From Oscillospiraceae bacterium (GTDB lineage Bacteria; Bacillota; Clostridia; Oscillospirales; Acutalibacteraceae): 64,000 nt of DNA. Every line of letters begins with the position of its first letter. Within the stretch, counting starts at the first letter, position 1. The notes beneath the pieces were generated by a model that worked only from the letters and a program-made list of their open reading frames with translations, had not been told where the DNA came from and made no database searches. The stretch is taken from the NCBI GenBank assembly GCA_022650455.1, contig JALCPO010000001.1, positions 62,001 through 126,000 on the forward strand. The letters run 5' to 3'. Shown piece after piece: positions 30,340 to 41,397 of the stretch. The position numbers and the translations under genes are program-made.

Positions 30340-31316
30340 TGCTGGTTCTCCTTTCGTTCCATAAAGCGGTTGTAGGCGGCGCGGAGTTCTTGTGCCGTGT
30401 CTTCCGGGCAGGTCGGGTTGCAGGCCGCCCAGGCTCCCGTTTCGCTGGAAGCGTTGAATTTCTGTTTTTCCGCGCTGCGCATGGGCGGGTAGAACTCAAT
30501 GTGAAAATGAAAATCCCTGGAGTAGTCGCCGCTGTTGACCGGCGCGTTGTGCATGCACATCATGTAGGGGAATTTGTAGCCGAACAGGCTGTCGAGCATC
30601 CCGGCGGTGTCGCGCACGGCAGTGCCGAGGTCTTTTTTTTCCTCCGCCGTAAAGTCGGTGATGTACTGCTTGTGCGCGTTGGACTGGATGTACACGCCGT
30701 AGGGGTATGCGGTGAAGAACGGGAGGAACACCGTAAAAGACCCGTTTTGGAAGATGACGCGCTTTTTTGCGTCCCGTTCGTTTTTCAGGTGGTCGCAGTA
30801 CAGGCAGCGGCCCGTCTGTTCATAATACTCCTTTGCGGATTTTGTTTCAAGCTCCAGCTTTTTCGGCAGGAACGAATACCCGTAGATCTGCCCGTGCGGG
30901 TGCGGCATGGTCACGCCCACCGCCTCGCCGCGGTTTTCGAAGATGAAGATATACTTGATTTTCGGGTCGGCGCGCATGGCGGAAAAACGCTCGCACCAGA
31001 GGTCGACCAGCTTGCCCATGTGGCGGTCGGAAAGCTCCGGCAGGGTTACCGTGTGCTCCGGGGAGTACAGGATCACCTCGCACTTGCCGTAGCAGGGCTT
31101 TGTCCGGAAAAAATCCGTCGCCACCGGGTCGGGCTCGGGCGGGTCCTGCCGGAGCGCCGGAAAGTCGTTGTCGTATTCCATGACCTCGTACTGCGGCACG
31201 TTGCCGGAAGAAGGGCAGAACGGGCACCAGCCCTTCGGCATCTGCGGGCGGTTCTGGCGGTTGGACGCCACCATCGTCCAGTCCCGGATGAACGGATCCC
31301 ATCTTAATTCAGCCAT
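30336..31316 (-). CDS. galT: Galactose-1-phosphate uridylyltransferase
   Basis: MAELRWDPFIRDWTMVASNRQNRPQMPKGWCPFCPSSG; 'PHPHGQIYGYSFLP'. Confidence 0.95.
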   Translation of the reverse strand: MAELRWDPFIRDWTMVASNRQNRPQMPKGWCPFCPSSGNVPQYEVMEYDNDFPALRQDPPEPDPVATDFFRTKPCYGKCEVILYSPEHTVTLPELSDRHMGKLVDLWCERFSAMRADPKIKYIFIFENRGEAVGVTMPHPHGQIYGYSFLPKKLELETKSAKEYYEQTGRCLYCDHLKNERDAKKRVIFQNGSFTVFLPFFTAYPYGVYIQSNAHKQYITDFTAEEKKDLGTAVRDTAGMLDSLFGYKFPYMMCMHNAPVNSGDYSRDFHFHIEFYPPMRSAEKQKFNASSETGAWAACNPTCPEDTAQELRAAYNRFMERKENQH

Positions 31317-31452
31317 CTTGGAACCTCCTTCCCGGCCTTTTTCAAAAGGCCGGAGCGAAAACTTTATGGGAAAAATCTGAAAAGTAAAATTCTGTTCAAG
31401 GAAAAGCGATGTTTTGGGAAGGCCGGCCTTCCCGGTTTTCGGGGCATGGGAG

Positions 31453-32739
31453 TCAGAGGATCGCGGCCCCTCCGACGGGCCGCACGGCGAGCGGCCGGCA
31501 GCTTCCCTTGCCAAACACGGCTTCCATCTCCCGGGTGAATTCCGCAAGGAAAGCGTTGGGGACATAAGCCTGTACGGTGCCGGCAAAACCGCCGCCGTGG
31601 ACACGCCACGCGCCTCCGCGGTCCGCGAGCAGTCTCTCGCAGAGCGCGAGCGCGACCGAAACGCCCTGCTCCGCCACGTGGGAAGGCGAGTAGACGTTCT
31701 GCAGATACTGGAAGGAGGAGCGGCCGCTCTCGAGGACCAGCCGCTTAAACGCCTTGAAGTCTCCGGCCTTGAGCGCCGCGGCCTCTTTCAAAACACGTGC
31801 GTTTTCCGAGAAAAAGTGCATGGCGCGGAGCACGGCGCGGTCCCCCGCGGCGGCGCGCACGGCGGGGATGCGGGAATAGAATTCCGCTTCGTCCACCTGC
31901 GAAAGCAGCTTTTTGCCGAAGCAGGCGGCCGCCTGCTTCATCTCGGCGGGAATGGCGGCGTAGTCCGGCGTCAGGTCGGAGTGGCTTCCCTTGGTGTCCA
32001 CCATGCAGAGCCGGCAGCCGCATTTGGAAAAGTCGAACGGAATTTTCTCCGCGCGCGGATTTTCCGCGTCGGAGAAATCGATCAGCGCGAAGCCGCCGAT
32101 GGCGCTCGCCGCCTGGTCCATCAGGCCGCAGGGCTTGCCGAAGTATTCGTTTTCGGCGTACTGGCCGATCTGCGCCACCGCCAGCGGCGGGACTTCGTTC
32201 CGGCAGAAAAGCCCGTTGACGGCCGTCCCGATGAGCACCTCGAACGCCGCGGACGACGACAGCCCGGAGCCCGCGAGCACGTTTGACGTGGTGTAGGCGT
32301 GAAACCCGCCGATTTTGTAGCCGCGGTCGGCGAAGCCCTTGCAGATTCCCCGGATGATCGCCTTGGAGCCGCCCTCTTCCTCCGGTTTTCGGGCAAGGTC
32401 GCCCGCGTTCAGCGCGTCCTCCGGGAACCCCCGGGATTTCACGCGGATCTCGCCGCCTTCCGCGCGCGACGCGACCGCAACGGCGTCCAGATCGACGCCC
32501 GCGGCCAGAACGCGCCCGCCCTGGTGGTCGGTGTGGTTGCCTCCGATCTCCGTGCGCCCCGGCGCGCTGAAAATCCGGACGTCCCGGTCCGCTCCGAAGA
32601 GCGTTTCAAATTCTTCCAGGGCGCCGGCGATCCGCTCTCCCTTCGCGGCGGCTTCCTTTTCGCCGCACGCGTAGAGGCGTGCCAGCGTTTCGGCGCAGTC
32701 GCCGCGCAGAATCTTCTCTTTTGCCAGGTTTGGCGTCAT
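31453..32739 (-). CDS. galK: Galactokinase
   Basis: 'SAPGRTEIGGNHTDHQGGRVLAAGV', 'VLAGSGLSSSAAFEVLIG'. Confidence 0.95.
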   Translation of the reverse strand: MTPNLAKEKILRGDCAETLARLYACGEKEAAAKGERIAGALEEFETLFGADRDVRIFSAPGRTEIGGNHTDHQGGRVLAAGVDLDAVAVASRAEGGEIRVKSRGFPEDALNAGDLARKPEEEGGSKAIIRGICKGFADRGYKIGGFHAYTTSNVLAGSGLSSSAAFEVLIGTAVNGLFCRNEVPPLAVAQIGQYAENEYFGKPCGLMDQAASAIGGFALIDFSDAENPRAEKIPFDFSKCGCRLCMVDTKGSHSDLTPDYAAIPAEMKQAAACFGKKLLSQVDEAEFYSRIPAVRAAAGDRAVLRAMHFFSENARVLKEAAALKAGDFKAFKRLVLESGRSSFQYLQNVYSPSHVAEQGVSVALALCERLLADRGGAWRVHGGGFAGTVQAYVPNAFLAEFTREMEAVFGKGSCRPLAVRPVGGAAIL

Positions 32740-32925
32740 ACAATCCCCTCCATTTTTCCTCTGCCTTTCTTTTTCCGGTTTTATTTTAAGCCCGGCGCGA
32801 AAGTTTCGCAATTGCATATCGTATCAGCTATATGGATATTTGATGCATCACGGTCCGGAAAAATGTGCGGGGTATATTTTCCCGGCACCGTGGATACCAT
32901 AAAGGAAACGGCGGGAGGGATAACA

Positions 32926-34425
32926 ATGGAAAACCGCGGCGGCTTCGGCAGCGCAAAACTGCCTTCCGACGAGCTGAAAACCAACCTGGAATACATCCGC
33001 AACCTTTTTACCGGCGACGAGACGATCCAGTTCCGCCACCTGACGAGCCCGTACCAAACGGACTGGCGGTTCTGCCTGGTTTACGCCGACGGGATGGTCA
33101 ACAACCGGATCGTCAACGCCGACGTGATCCGTCCCCTGCTGGAGTACCGGTTCCCGGAGCGGCCCGGCGACCCGGCGGAGTTTATTTCCCAGCACGTCAT
33201 GTTTTCCGACGGCTCGGAAAAGACGGCTGAAGTGGAGAAGATCGTGCAGGGCCTTGTGTATGGCGACTCGGTTCTGCTGATCGACGGCTGTGCCGAAGCG
33301 CTGGTCCTCAACACGAAAGGGTGGGCCATGCGCTCCATTGAGGAGCCGGAAAGCGAGCGGTCCCTCCGCGGCCCGCGCGAAGGGTTCAACGAGTCCATCC
33401 TGACGAACCTCTCCATGCTGCGGCGCAAGCTCCGGACACCGGACCTGAAGTTTCATTACCGGACGTTCGGCCGCCGGAGCCGGACCAAAATCTGCGTCTG
33501 CTACCTGGATTCCCTTATCAATCACGACGTTCTCACGGAGCTGGAAAAACGGCTGGACGACATCGACATTGACGCGACGCTGGATTCCAACTACATCACC
33601 GAGATCATCCGGGACAAAACCTATTCGCCGGTCAAGACGATCGGCAGCACCGAACGCCCCGACGTGGTTGCGTCCAAGCTGCTGGAAGGCCGCATCGCCC
33701 TGTTTGTGGACGGGTCGCCCACGGTGCTGACCATGCCGCACCTTTTTATCGAGCATTTTCAGGCGGACGAGGATTACTACATCAACTATGTGTTTGCGTC
33801 GATCGGCAGGATGCTCCGGATTTTATCGTTTTTTGTTTCCATCAGCATGCCGGCCATTTACGTTGCCCTTGTCACCTTTCACCAGGAGATGCTGCCGACC
33901 CCCTCGCTTCTGAGCATCATTACGGCGCGGCAGGGCGTGCCTTTTCCCACGGCACTGGAAACGCTCTTTATGATCATCGTGTTCGAGATGCTCCGGGAGT
34001 CCGGGGCGCGCATGCCGGGCCTGATGGGGCAGGCGCTCAGCATCGTGGGCGCTCTGGTCATCGGGCAGGCGGCCGTCGATGCGAAGATTGTGAGCGCGCC
34101 GATCATTATTATTGTGGCGTTTACGGGGATCGCCGGCCTCATGGTGCCGAAAATCAAGGGGTTCGTCATCATGATGCGGTTCCTGCTGCTGGGCTTTTCC
34201 TGCGTTCTTGGGATTTACGGGTATCTTCTGGGCGTCATAGCCATGCTGACGGCCCTGTTCGGCACCTCGTCCTTCGGGGTGCCCATTATGCCGGACGTTT
34301 ACGCGGACGACGCGCAGGATTACAAAGACATCTACTGGCGCACGTCCTGGAAAAAGATGCTGCGGAGACCGAAATTGCTTTCCTGGAACCATAATCGGCA
34401 GGCGACGAAGGGGAAGGCGAAATGA
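32926..34425 (+). CDS. Spore germination protein, GerA family (A subunit)
   Basis: 'ELKTNLEYIRNLFTGDETIQFRHLT', 'LFVDGSPTVLTMPHLFIEHFQADEDYY', C-terminal TM domain. Confidence 0.92.
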   Translation: MENRGGFGSAKLPSDELKTNLEYIRNLFTGDETIQFRHLTSPYQTDWRFCLVYADGMVNNRIVNADVIRPLLEYRFPERPGDPAEFISQHVMFSDGSEKTAEVEKIVQGLVYGDSVLLIDGCAEALVLNTKGWAMRSIEEPESERSLRGPREGFNESILTNLSMLRRKLRTPDLKFHYRTFGRRSRTKICVCYLDSLINHDVLTELEKRLDDIDIDATLDSNYITEIIRDKTYSPVKTIGSTERPDVVASKLLEGRIALFVDGSPTVLTMPHLFIEHFQADEDYYINYVFASIGRMLRILSFFVSISMPAIYVALVTFHQEMLPTPSLLSIITARQGVPFPTALETLFMIIVFEMLRESGARMPGLMGQALSIVGALVIGQAAVDAKIVSAPIIIIVAFTGIAGLMVPKIKGFVIMMRFLLLGFSCVLGIYGYLLGVIAMLTALFGTSSFGVPIMPDVYADDAQDYKDIYWRTSWKKMLRRPKLLSWNHNRQATKGKAK

Positions 34426-35579
34426 AGCCTTGGAAAAAAATCGTCCTGGCTTTGGAGACAGTTCTGGTTCTGAGCCTGTGCGTCGGGTGCTGGAATTACC
34501 ACGAGGTGGAGAATTACACAATCATAGCAGGTCTGGCCATCGACAAGGGCACGGGCGGGCACAAGTACCACCTTACGTTTGAATGCATCAGCCTGATGGG
34601 CGGCAAGGACACTCCTCCCCAGCCGGTGCTGATCGAGGCGGACGGGGATACGATCTTCGACGCGGTCCGCGGTACGATTTCCATGACCGACAAAAAGCTC
34701 TACTTCAGCGACTGCAAGGTGGTGATCCTCAGCAAAGAAATCGCCGAAAACGGAATCAAACCTTTAATGGATTTTTTCATCCGGGATTCGGAGCCCCGGC
34801 TCACCCTGAATTTTCTGGTTTCGGACGAGCCCACCGCCGGTGAGGTCTTTCGGCCGAAACTCGCCTCGCAGCAGCCCGTTTCCTACCAGATTGCGGGGAT
34901 GCTCCAGTCGCAGTACGCCCTGGGGCGCGTGCTGGCGATCCCCCTGTACCAGATGTACGACATTTTGGGCTGCAGCGAGACCTGCGATGAAAGTCTGACC
35001 CTGCCGAATGTCCGCGTGGTGAAAACCAAAGGCAGCGAAATGGTTCAGACATCCAACAATGTCGTTTTCCACCAGGATAAAATGGTCGGGACCTTACCGG
35101 AAGAGGACGGGATCTACTACCTGATGCTGAGAAACAAACTCAGCGGCGGCCTGATCGTCACCGGACCGGACGGCGGAAAAGACATCACTCTTGAGATTCT
35201 GAAAAGCAGCGCCAGCATACGGCCGGAAGTTTCGGGTACGAACGCCACGATGAAGATTGCGATTCAGGTGAACGCGGCCCTTGCGGAAGAAAATACGGAC
35301 AGCCTGCAATACAACTTGGCAAACGAGAAATTTCGGAAGGTGGAGAAAATGGGAGCGGAAACGATTGAACAGAATGTGAAGAAGCTGGTTGCCGACGACC
35401 AGAAAGACTATGGAGCCGATATTTTCGGGTTTGGCAAAAGAATCTATGAAGACAACTATTCGGACTGGAAAGCTCTTTCCCCCCGTTGGGAGAAAGTTTT
35501 TCCGAAAGTGAAATGCGAGGTTCACGCCGAAGTCCGGTTGAAAAACGCTGCCAGGGCGTACCCGAAAGAAGGGACTTAG
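34422..35579 (+). CDS. Ger(x)C family spore germination lipoprotein (C subunit)
   Basis: 'LSLCVGCWNYHEVENYTIIAGLAIDKG'; overlaps the A subunit. Confidence 0.92.
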   Translation: MKPWKKIVLALETVLVLSLCVGCWNYHEVENYTIIAGLAIDKGTGGHKYHLTFECISLMGGKDTPPQPVLIEADGDTIFDAVRGTISMTDKKLYFSDCKVVILSKEIAENGIKPLMDFFIRDSEPRLTLNFLVSDEPTAGEVFRPKLASQQPVSYQIAGMLQSQYALGRVLAIPLYQMYDILGCSETCDESLTLPNVRVVKTKGSEMVQTSNNVVFHQDKMVGTLPEEDGIYYLMLRNKLSGGLIVTGPDGGKDITLEILKSSASIRPEVSGTNATMKIAIQVNAALAEENTDSLQYNLANEKFRKVEKMGAETIEQNVKKLVADDQKDYGADIFGFGKRIYEDNYSDWKALSPRWEKVFPKVKCEVHAEVRLKNAARAYPKEGT

Positions 35580-35581
35580 GC

Positions 35582-35788
35582 ATGACCCTGGTGATTTTTC
35601 TCACTTTTTTTACAGTCGTCGTATGGGTGGACCTTCGGCGGGTTCTGCAAGAAAAGGCAAAGAAAAAATATCTGTGGTTTGCACTTTTCGCTTATACAGC
35701 GGCCTTGGTTGTGAACATCATGATCGACAGCGGAATGGACATCCCCAGCTTTTCCGGGGCGGCGGAACAACTTTTGCCGAAACTATGA
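35582..35788 (+). CDS. Small two-TM protein inside the ger operon (candidate D subunit)
   Basis: 68 aa: MTLVIFLTFFTVVVWVDLRRVLQEKAKKKYLWFALFAYTAALVVNIMIDSGMDIPSFSGAAEQLLPKL. Confidence 0.7.
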   Translation: MTLVIFLTFFTVVVWVDLRRVLQEKAKKKYLWFALFAYTAALVVNIMIDSGMDIPSFSGAAEQLLPKL

Positions 35789-35822
35789 GACGAATCAAGC
35801 TGAAAATGGAGAGGGTTGTGTT

Positions 35823-36986
35823 TTGAGCGATCACGATCACCGAACGGAGCATAAGATTACCGCCAGACAGATGGAAGACATGGTGGCTCTCACCCTGATC
35901 TCCAGCACGGTTGTCACCGGTTCCTCCGACATAGCGGAGCAGGACACCTGGTTCTGTATGCTCGTCGCCTTTGCCCTTGTGATTCCAATGCTCTGGGTCC
36001 ACTCGCAGATTCTGGAGCTCTACCCGGGAAGGGATTACTATGGGAATATCCTGCGGGCCTGCGGACCGGTCGCCGGGAAAGCGGTCCTTGCCGCCCTGCT
36101 GCTTTATTCGCTGCTGCTTGGCTCCATGTACCTGCGGGTGTTCGGCGAATTCATCCATACCCTGAACATGCCGGAAACACCGCTCATCGTCATTCTGTGC
36201 GCGATTGCCGCCACAGTGATCTATACGCTGAAAAACCGGCTGTATGTGGTCGCCCGCCTGTCGAAGTTTATGATTCTTGTGCTGATTTTTTCCATTCTCA
36301 TCAGCGGAATCCTGGGAATCGGAAAAATGGATTTCAACAATCTCAAGCCCGTGCTGCAGAGGGGATTTGAACCGATCTACCGGGGCTCGCTCCTGATTTT
36401 TGCCCTGCCGATGGGGGAAGTGGTCGCCTGCGGTCCCCTGTTCGGCGGCCTGGACCGGAAAAGCAAGATATTTCCGACCCTTTTGAAGGGGACCGTGATC
36501 GCCGTTCTTGCCCTTCTGTTCGCCAACGTCCGCAATCTGCTGATTCTCGGAAGGGCCGCTACAATTTTCACTTTTGTCTCTTATGAATGCGTCAGCACGA
36601 TCTCTATCGGCGAATTCCTCACGAGGTTCGAAGTCCTCATCGGGTTCAACCTGCTTCTGGGGGGATTCGTGAAAACGTGCGTTTTTCTGTTCTCCACCTG
36701 CGAGGGAGTCGCGAAGCTGTTCGGCATGGACGACTACGAACCTCTGGCCGCGCCCTGCATGCTGCTGATGCTTACGATTTCCCAGATTGTTTATGCCAAC
36801 ATGGAAGAAGTTTTCAATTGTGAGGAGTACCTTCCCTACGCTTCGCTCCCGTTCCAGGTGGCCCTGCCCGTGGCCGTCCTGATTGTGGGAAAGATACGGC
36901 TTGCCGGAAAGAAGAAACGGAGAAAGCCGAAGAAGCAGATCTGCACCGTGCCGTCCGCCGAAAGCGGCGCGGCGCAGGGGCCTTGA
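35823..36986 (+). CDS. GerB family spore germination protein (APC-type permease)
   Basis: 'KITARQMEDMVALTLISSTVVTGSS', about 10 TM segments; TTG start. Confidence 0.9.
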   Translation: MSDHDHRTEHKITARQMEDMVALTLISSTVVTGSSDIAEQDTWFCMLVAFALVIPMLWVHSQILELYPGRDYYGNILRACGPVAGKAVLAALLLYSLLLGSMYLRVFGEFIHTLNMPETPLIVILCAIAATVIYTLKNRLYVVARLSKFMILVLIFSILISGILGIGKMDFNNLKPVLQRGFEPIYRGSLLIFALPMGEVVACGPLFGGLDRKSKIFPTLLKGTVIAVLALLFANVRNLLILGRAATIFTFVSYECVSTISIGEFLTRFEVLIGFNLLLGGFVKTCVFLFSTCEGVAKLFGMDDYEPLAAPCMLLMLTISQIVYANMEEVFNCEEYLPYASLPFQVALPVAVLIVGKIRLAGKKKRRKPKKQICTVPSAESGAAQGP

Positions 36987-37202
36987 GACGGACGGTTATG
37001 GATTCAGCCCCCGCGGCGTGCCGCGGGGGCTGAACCTGCGTTCCGGGGGAAGCCGAATATTTACAAATTTTCTTTATTTTTTGTTTTTGCCATGCTATAA
37101 TTATTTTGTGTATCGGAATCGTTTCCGCGGCTTTCGGGCCGTTTGGGGATTTTCATAGCGGAACAACATCCGCCCGCGCGACAATCTTTTGAGGTGAAAT
37201 GC

Positions 37203-39959
37203 ATGAATCCTATCCTGTCCGCCCTTTTTGGCGGCTACAGCAGGCGCGAGCTCAAGCGCATCCGCCCGCTGTGCAACGCCGTGCTTGACCGGGAAGACAA
37301 ATACCGGGCGCTGTCGGACGAAGAGATGAAAGCGCAGACCCCGGCGCTGAAGGAACGGCTGGCCGGCGGCGAAACGCTCGACGACATCCTGCCCGACGCG
37401 TTTGCCGTGTGCCGCGAAGCCTCCGACCGCGTCCTCGGCATGCGCCATTTCCCCGTGCAGATCCTGGGCGGCATCGTGCTGCACCAGGGCCGCATCGCCG
37501 AAATGAAGACCGGCGAAGGCAAAACGCTCGTCGCCACCCTCCCGGCGTACCTGAACGGGCTTGCCGGCAAGGGCGTCCATATTGTCACCGTCAACGATTA
37601 CCTGGCGCGCCGCGACTCGGAATGGATGGGCAAGATCTACCGCTTCCTCGGCCTTTCCGTGGGCCTGGTCGTCCACGACCTGGACAACGCCCAGCGCAAG
37701 CAGGCCTACGCCGCCGACATCACCTACGGCACCAACAATGAGTTCGGGTTCGACTACCTGCGCGACAACATGGTTATCTATAAGGACGACAAAGTGCAGC
37801 GCGGCCACAGCTACGCCATCGTCGACGAAGTGGACTCCATCCTCATCGACGAGGCGCGCACCCCGCTGATCATCTCCGGCCCGGGCGACCAGTCCACGGA
37901 GATGTATCATGTCGCGGACGCCTTCGCCAAAAAGCTGCGGTGCGTGAAGGTCGCCGAGCTGAACGACAAGGAAGACAACGACACGCTTTACAAGGACGCC
38001 GACTATATTGTGGACGAGAAGGCCAAGACGGCCACGCTCACACAGAACGGCGTGAAAAAGGCCGAGGCGTTTTTCAAGATTTCCAATCTGACGGATGCGG
38101 AGAACATCCCCGTCCAGCACTACGTCAATCAGGCCGTCAAGGCCCGCGGCGTCATGCGGAAGGACATCGACTACGTCGTCAAGGACGGCGAGGTCATCAT
38201 CGTGGACGAGTTTACCGGCCGCCTGATGTACGGCCGCCGCTACAACGAGGGCCTGCACCAGGCCATCGAGGCGAAGGAAGGCGTGAAGGTCGCCCGGGAG
38301 AGCAAGACGCTTGCGACCATCACGTTCCAGAACTACTTCCGCATGTACGGCAAGCTCTCCGGCATGACCGGCACCGCCATGACGGAAGAGGCGGAGTTCC
38401 GCGAGATCTATAAGCTCGACATCGTCGAGATCCCGACGAACAAGCCGATGGTCCGCAAGGATCTGCCGGACGTGGTCTATAAAACGGAGAAGGCTAAGTT
38501 CCGCGCGGTCATCAACGACATTGTGGAGCACCACAAAACCGGCCAGCCGGTGCTGGTCGGCACCATTTCCATCGAAAAATCCGAGGAGCTCAGCTCCCTG
38601 CTGAAAAAGCAGGGCGTTCCGCACGAGGTGCTGAACGCGAAGTTCCACGAGAAGGAAGCGCAGATCGTCGCGCAGGCGGGCCGCAAAAACGCCGTGACCA
38701 TCGCCACGAACATGGCCGGCCGCGGCACCGACATCGTGCTGGGCGGCAACCCGGAGTACATGGCGAAGGCCGAGATGCGCAAGCAGGGCGTCCCGGACGA
38801 ACTGATCGCCGAGGCGGACGCTTACGCCGAAACCGACAATGCCGACATCCTCAAAGCGCGAGAAACCTTCCGGGACCTCGTTGAAAAGTACAAGAAACAG
38901 ACGAAGGCCGAGGCGGAGGACGTCAAGGCCGCGGGGGGCCTGTACATCATCGGCACCGAGCGGCACGAGTCCCGCCGCATCGACAACCAGCTGCGCGGGC
39001 GCTCCGGCCGCCAGGGCGACCCCGGCATGAGCCGGTTCTACATCTCCCTGGAGGACGACCTGATGCGCCTGTTCGGCGGCGACCGCATCACCGCCCTGAT
39101 GGAGCGCCTCAAGGTCGACGAGGACACGCCCATCGAGCACAAGCTGCTTTCCAACACGATTGAAAACGCCCAGAAGAAGATCGAGGGGCGCAACTTTGCC
39201 ATCCGCAAGAGCGTCCTTCAGTTCGACGACGTCATGAACCGCCAGCGCGAGATCATTTACAGCCAGCGCGACCAGGTCCTCAACGGCGCGGACATTAAGG
39301 ATAAGATCCTGAATATGATCGACCAGGCCATCGAGGCGCAGGTCAAACAGTTTATGCCCGCCGATTCCGAGAGGGATTCCTGGAACCTGGAGGGCTTGCG
39401 CGACCGCTACATGGGCTGGCTGCTGGGCCCGGACGACCTTGTGTACACGGCGGAAGAAAAAGTCCGCCTGGAGCCCGACGATGTGAAGAACGAGCTGACG
39501 CAGAAGGCCCATGAGCTGTATGAGAAGCGGGAGCAGCAGTTCGGCTCCAAAATCATGCGCGAGCTGGAGCGCGTGATTCTGCTGAAAAACGTCGACACCG
39601 AGTGGATGGACCACATCGACGCGATGGACGAACTGCAGAAGGGCATCCGCCTGCGCGCCTACGGCCAGAAAGACCCGGTCGTGGAGTACCGCATGGAAGG
39701 CTTCGACATGTTCGACGCGATGATCGCCACCATCCGGGAGAACACGGCGCGCATGATGCTGACCGTCCAGCTCCGCACCGCGGAAGAGCCGAAGCGCGAG
39801 CAGGTCGCGAAACCGACCGGCACGGGCGGGGGAGACGACTCCGGCCGGCCGGCCAAGCGCATGCCGATCCGCAAGAAGAAAAAGCCGGGCCGCAACGACC
39901 CCTGCCCCTGCGGGAGCGGCAAGAAGTACAAGAACTGCTGCGGCCGATACGAAAACTGA
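37203..39959 (+). CDS. secA: Preprotein translocase SecA
   Basis: '[21 protein letters not shown]', '[17 protein letters not shown]', C-terminal '[17 protein letters not shown]'. Confidence 0.97.
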   Translation: MNPILSALFGGYSRRELKRIRPLCNAVLDREDKYRALSDEEMKAQTPALKERLAGGETLDDILPDAFAVCREASDRVLGMRHFPVQILGGIVLHQGRIAEMKTGEGKTLVATLPAYLNGLAGKGVHIVTVNDYLARRDSEWMGKIYRFLGLSVGLVVHDLDNAQRKQAYAADITYGTNNEFGFDYLRDNMVIYKDDKVQRGHSYAIVDEVDSILIDEARTPLIISGPGDQSTEMYHVADAFAKKLRCVKVAELNDKEDNDTLYKDADYIVDEKAKTATLTQNGVKKAEAFFKISNLTDAENIPVQHYVNQAVKARGVMRKDIDYVVKDGEVIIVDEFTGRLMYGRRYNEGLHQAIEAKEGVKVARESKTLATITFQNYFRMYGKLSGMTGTAMTEEAEFREIYKLDIVEIPTNKPMVRKDLPDVVYKTEKAKFRAVINDIVEHHKTGQPVLVGTISIEKSEELSSLLKKQGVPHEVLNAKFHEKEAQIVAQAGRKNAVTIATNMAGRGTDIVLGGNPEYMAKAEMRKQGVPDELIAEADAYAETDNADILKARETFRDLVEKYKKQTKAEAEDVKAAGGLYIIGTERHESRRIDNQLRGRSGRQGDPGMSRFYISLEDDLMRLFGGDRITALMERLKVDEDTPIEHKLLSNTIENAQKKIEGRNFAIRKSVLQFDDVMNRQREIIYSQRDQVLNGADIKDKILNMIDQAIEAQVKQFMPADSERDSWNLEGLRDRYMGWLLGPDDLVYTAEEKVRLEPDDVKNELTQKAHELYEKREQQFGSKIMRELERVILLKNVDTEWMDHIDAMDELQKGIRLRAYGQKDPVVEYRMEGFDMFDAMIATIRENTARMMLTVQLRTAEEPKREQVAKPTGTGGGDDSGRPAKRMPIRKKKKPGRNDPCPCGSGKKYKNCCGRYEN

Positions 39960-39960
39960 A

Positions 39961-39996
39961 AAAGGCCGCCGTGCCGTCCGGTACGGCGGCCTTTTT
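39961..39996. terminator. Bidirectional rho-independent terminator
   Basis: AAAGGCCGCCGT...ACGGCGGCCTTTTT. Confidence 0.85.
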
Positions 39997-40016
39997 GCGC
40001 CCTGGGACGGGAAAAG

Positions 40017-41252
40017 TCAGCGCACGGCCCGCATCATCCGGCCCCACGCTTTGCGCGCGTCCCGGAACTGCCGGTCGTGCCTCTGCACGTTCCGGTCGTA
40101 GAAGTCCAGCTCGTCGAGCAGGCTCCGGAAGTCGCCGCACTCAAAATAGGCGCAGATTTTCGGGAGCACGGACTTCAGTTCCCCGCGGATTTCCCGGATG
40201 CGTTCCGCGTAATGGCCCGGGTCAGTCAAATATACGTACAGCGGCTTATACCGGACCCAGCCGACGCAGGTGCGGTAAAACCGCGCCGTCACCCGGGCGC
40301 TGTCCGCCCGGACGTGCTTCAGGCGGGTCGGAAGCACCCCGTCCGTCAGGTGCGGGTACGCCCCGAACCCGTCGTGGAACGTATAGCACGGAACCCGGAG
40401 AACTTTGCGGTCGCCCAGGCAGGTGCTGAGGAAGGTGTCCTCGCCCCTTGCCCCCGGCGGGTTGTAAAACGGGAAGACCCGTTCCGGCCGGGTGAGGTTG
40501 ACGCACAGGTTGGAGCCGGTGATGAATTTGCAGTGGTTCCGCTCGGGAATTTCCCGGGCGGATTTTCCGAGCAGAACGCCGGCGTCGGCGTAGGTCACGC
40601 CGCCGTTCCGGATGACGCTGCGCATGGAATCCCAGTTCAGGACGTCGTTGCTCAGGGCCTCGATGAAGAGGCGGAAGTCCCGCTCCGTCAGGGTATGGTT
40701 GAACTCGATGTACGGCACCGGGGAGATATAGCCGCAGTGGTAGCCGTTCGTGAGGTCGGCGTCGGGCAGGAACTTCAGGTGGCAGGGGAGGACGTGCTGC
40801 CCGCCCCAGACGGAAGCGGAGCGCGTGCCCGCAACGGCGAGCGGGTATTCGTCGTCGTCCAGGAACAGCAGGGAGTCCATGCCGCTTTTCAGGGCGGCGT
40901 ACAGAATCGCGTTGCGTTTTGCGGAGTAGCCGCTTCCGAACAGGACGCGCGCCGTGTCCCCGTTCAGGATCCGGGCGTCCACCAGCTCGTCCCGGATCTT
41001 TTTCATCCGGTTTGTCCCGATGAAATGGATCGTCCGGAACCGCTCGGTGATTTCCCGGCCGAGCAGCGTGTAGTCGCAGGACTTTGTGTTGGCGTATTTC
41101 AGGTCGTAGGCTACGAACAGATTCAGGTCAACCCGGTCCCGGTCCGGGAGGCCGCATTCGCGCCAGTTGTAGACATATGTTTTCAGAACCTTTTTGAAAT
41201 TTTTGCGGCCGGTTGCAAACCCGATGCCCATATGGATCCTGCGGTTCGCCAC
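40017..41252 (-). CDS. Glycosyltransferase-like protein of unknown role
   Basis: 411 aa; 'NAILYAALKSGMDSLLFLDDDEYPL' (DxD-like), 'PGARGEDTFLSTCLGD'. Confidence 0.6.
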   Translation of the reverse strand: MANRRIHMGIGFATGRKNFKKVLKTYVYNWRECGLPDRDRVDLNLFVAYDLKYANTKSCDYTLLGREITERFRTIHFIGTNRMKKIRDELVDARILNGDTARVLFGSGYSAKRNAILYAALKSGMDSLLFLDDDEYPLAVAGTRSASVWGGQHVLPCHLKFLPDADLTNGYHCGYISPVPYIEFNHTLTERDFRLFIEALSNDVLNWDSMRSVIRNGGVTYADAGVLLGKSAREIPERNHCKFITGSNLCVNLTRPERVFPFYNPPGARGEDTFLSTCLGDRKVLRVPCYTFHDGFGAYPHLTDGVLPTRLKHVRADSARVTARFYRTCVGWVRYKPLYVYLTDPGHYAERIREIRGELKSVLPKICAYFECGDFRSLLDELDFYDRNVQRHDRQFRDARKAWGRMMRAVR

Positions 41253-41310
41253 TTTGCGTCATTCCTTTCCTGAAATTCCTTCCGGTCCGCCGAAACCCGA
41301 AAGAGACAAT

Positions 41311-41328
41311 CTTACAACAAGTTGTAAG
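41311..41328. repeat. Palindrome CTTACAAC-AA-GTTGTAAG (operator candidate)
   Basis: Perfect 8-2-8 inverted repeat in the 5' region of the minus-strand gene 40017-41252. Confidence 0.6.
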
Positions 41329-41397
41329 TTGTCGAAAACGGTAAAATGGGATATTATTACAGACAACTTATTCATAAAAATAAAGTTGTTACTTATC

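Noticed and set aside
37005-37032. CAGCCCCCGCGG-CGTG-CCGCGGGGGCTG hairpin after gerB
   Set aside because: Strong stem but no U-tract, so not listed as a terminator.
37101-39614. 837-aa minus-strand ORF opposite secA
   Set aside because: Antisense shadow ORF with biased composition; secA is unambiguous.
41373-41375. Possible 38-codon leader ORF (MNKLSVIISHFTVFDNLQ...) in the minus-strand leader of 40017-41252
   Set aside because: No RBS and largely dictated by the repeat palindromes; not supportable as coding.
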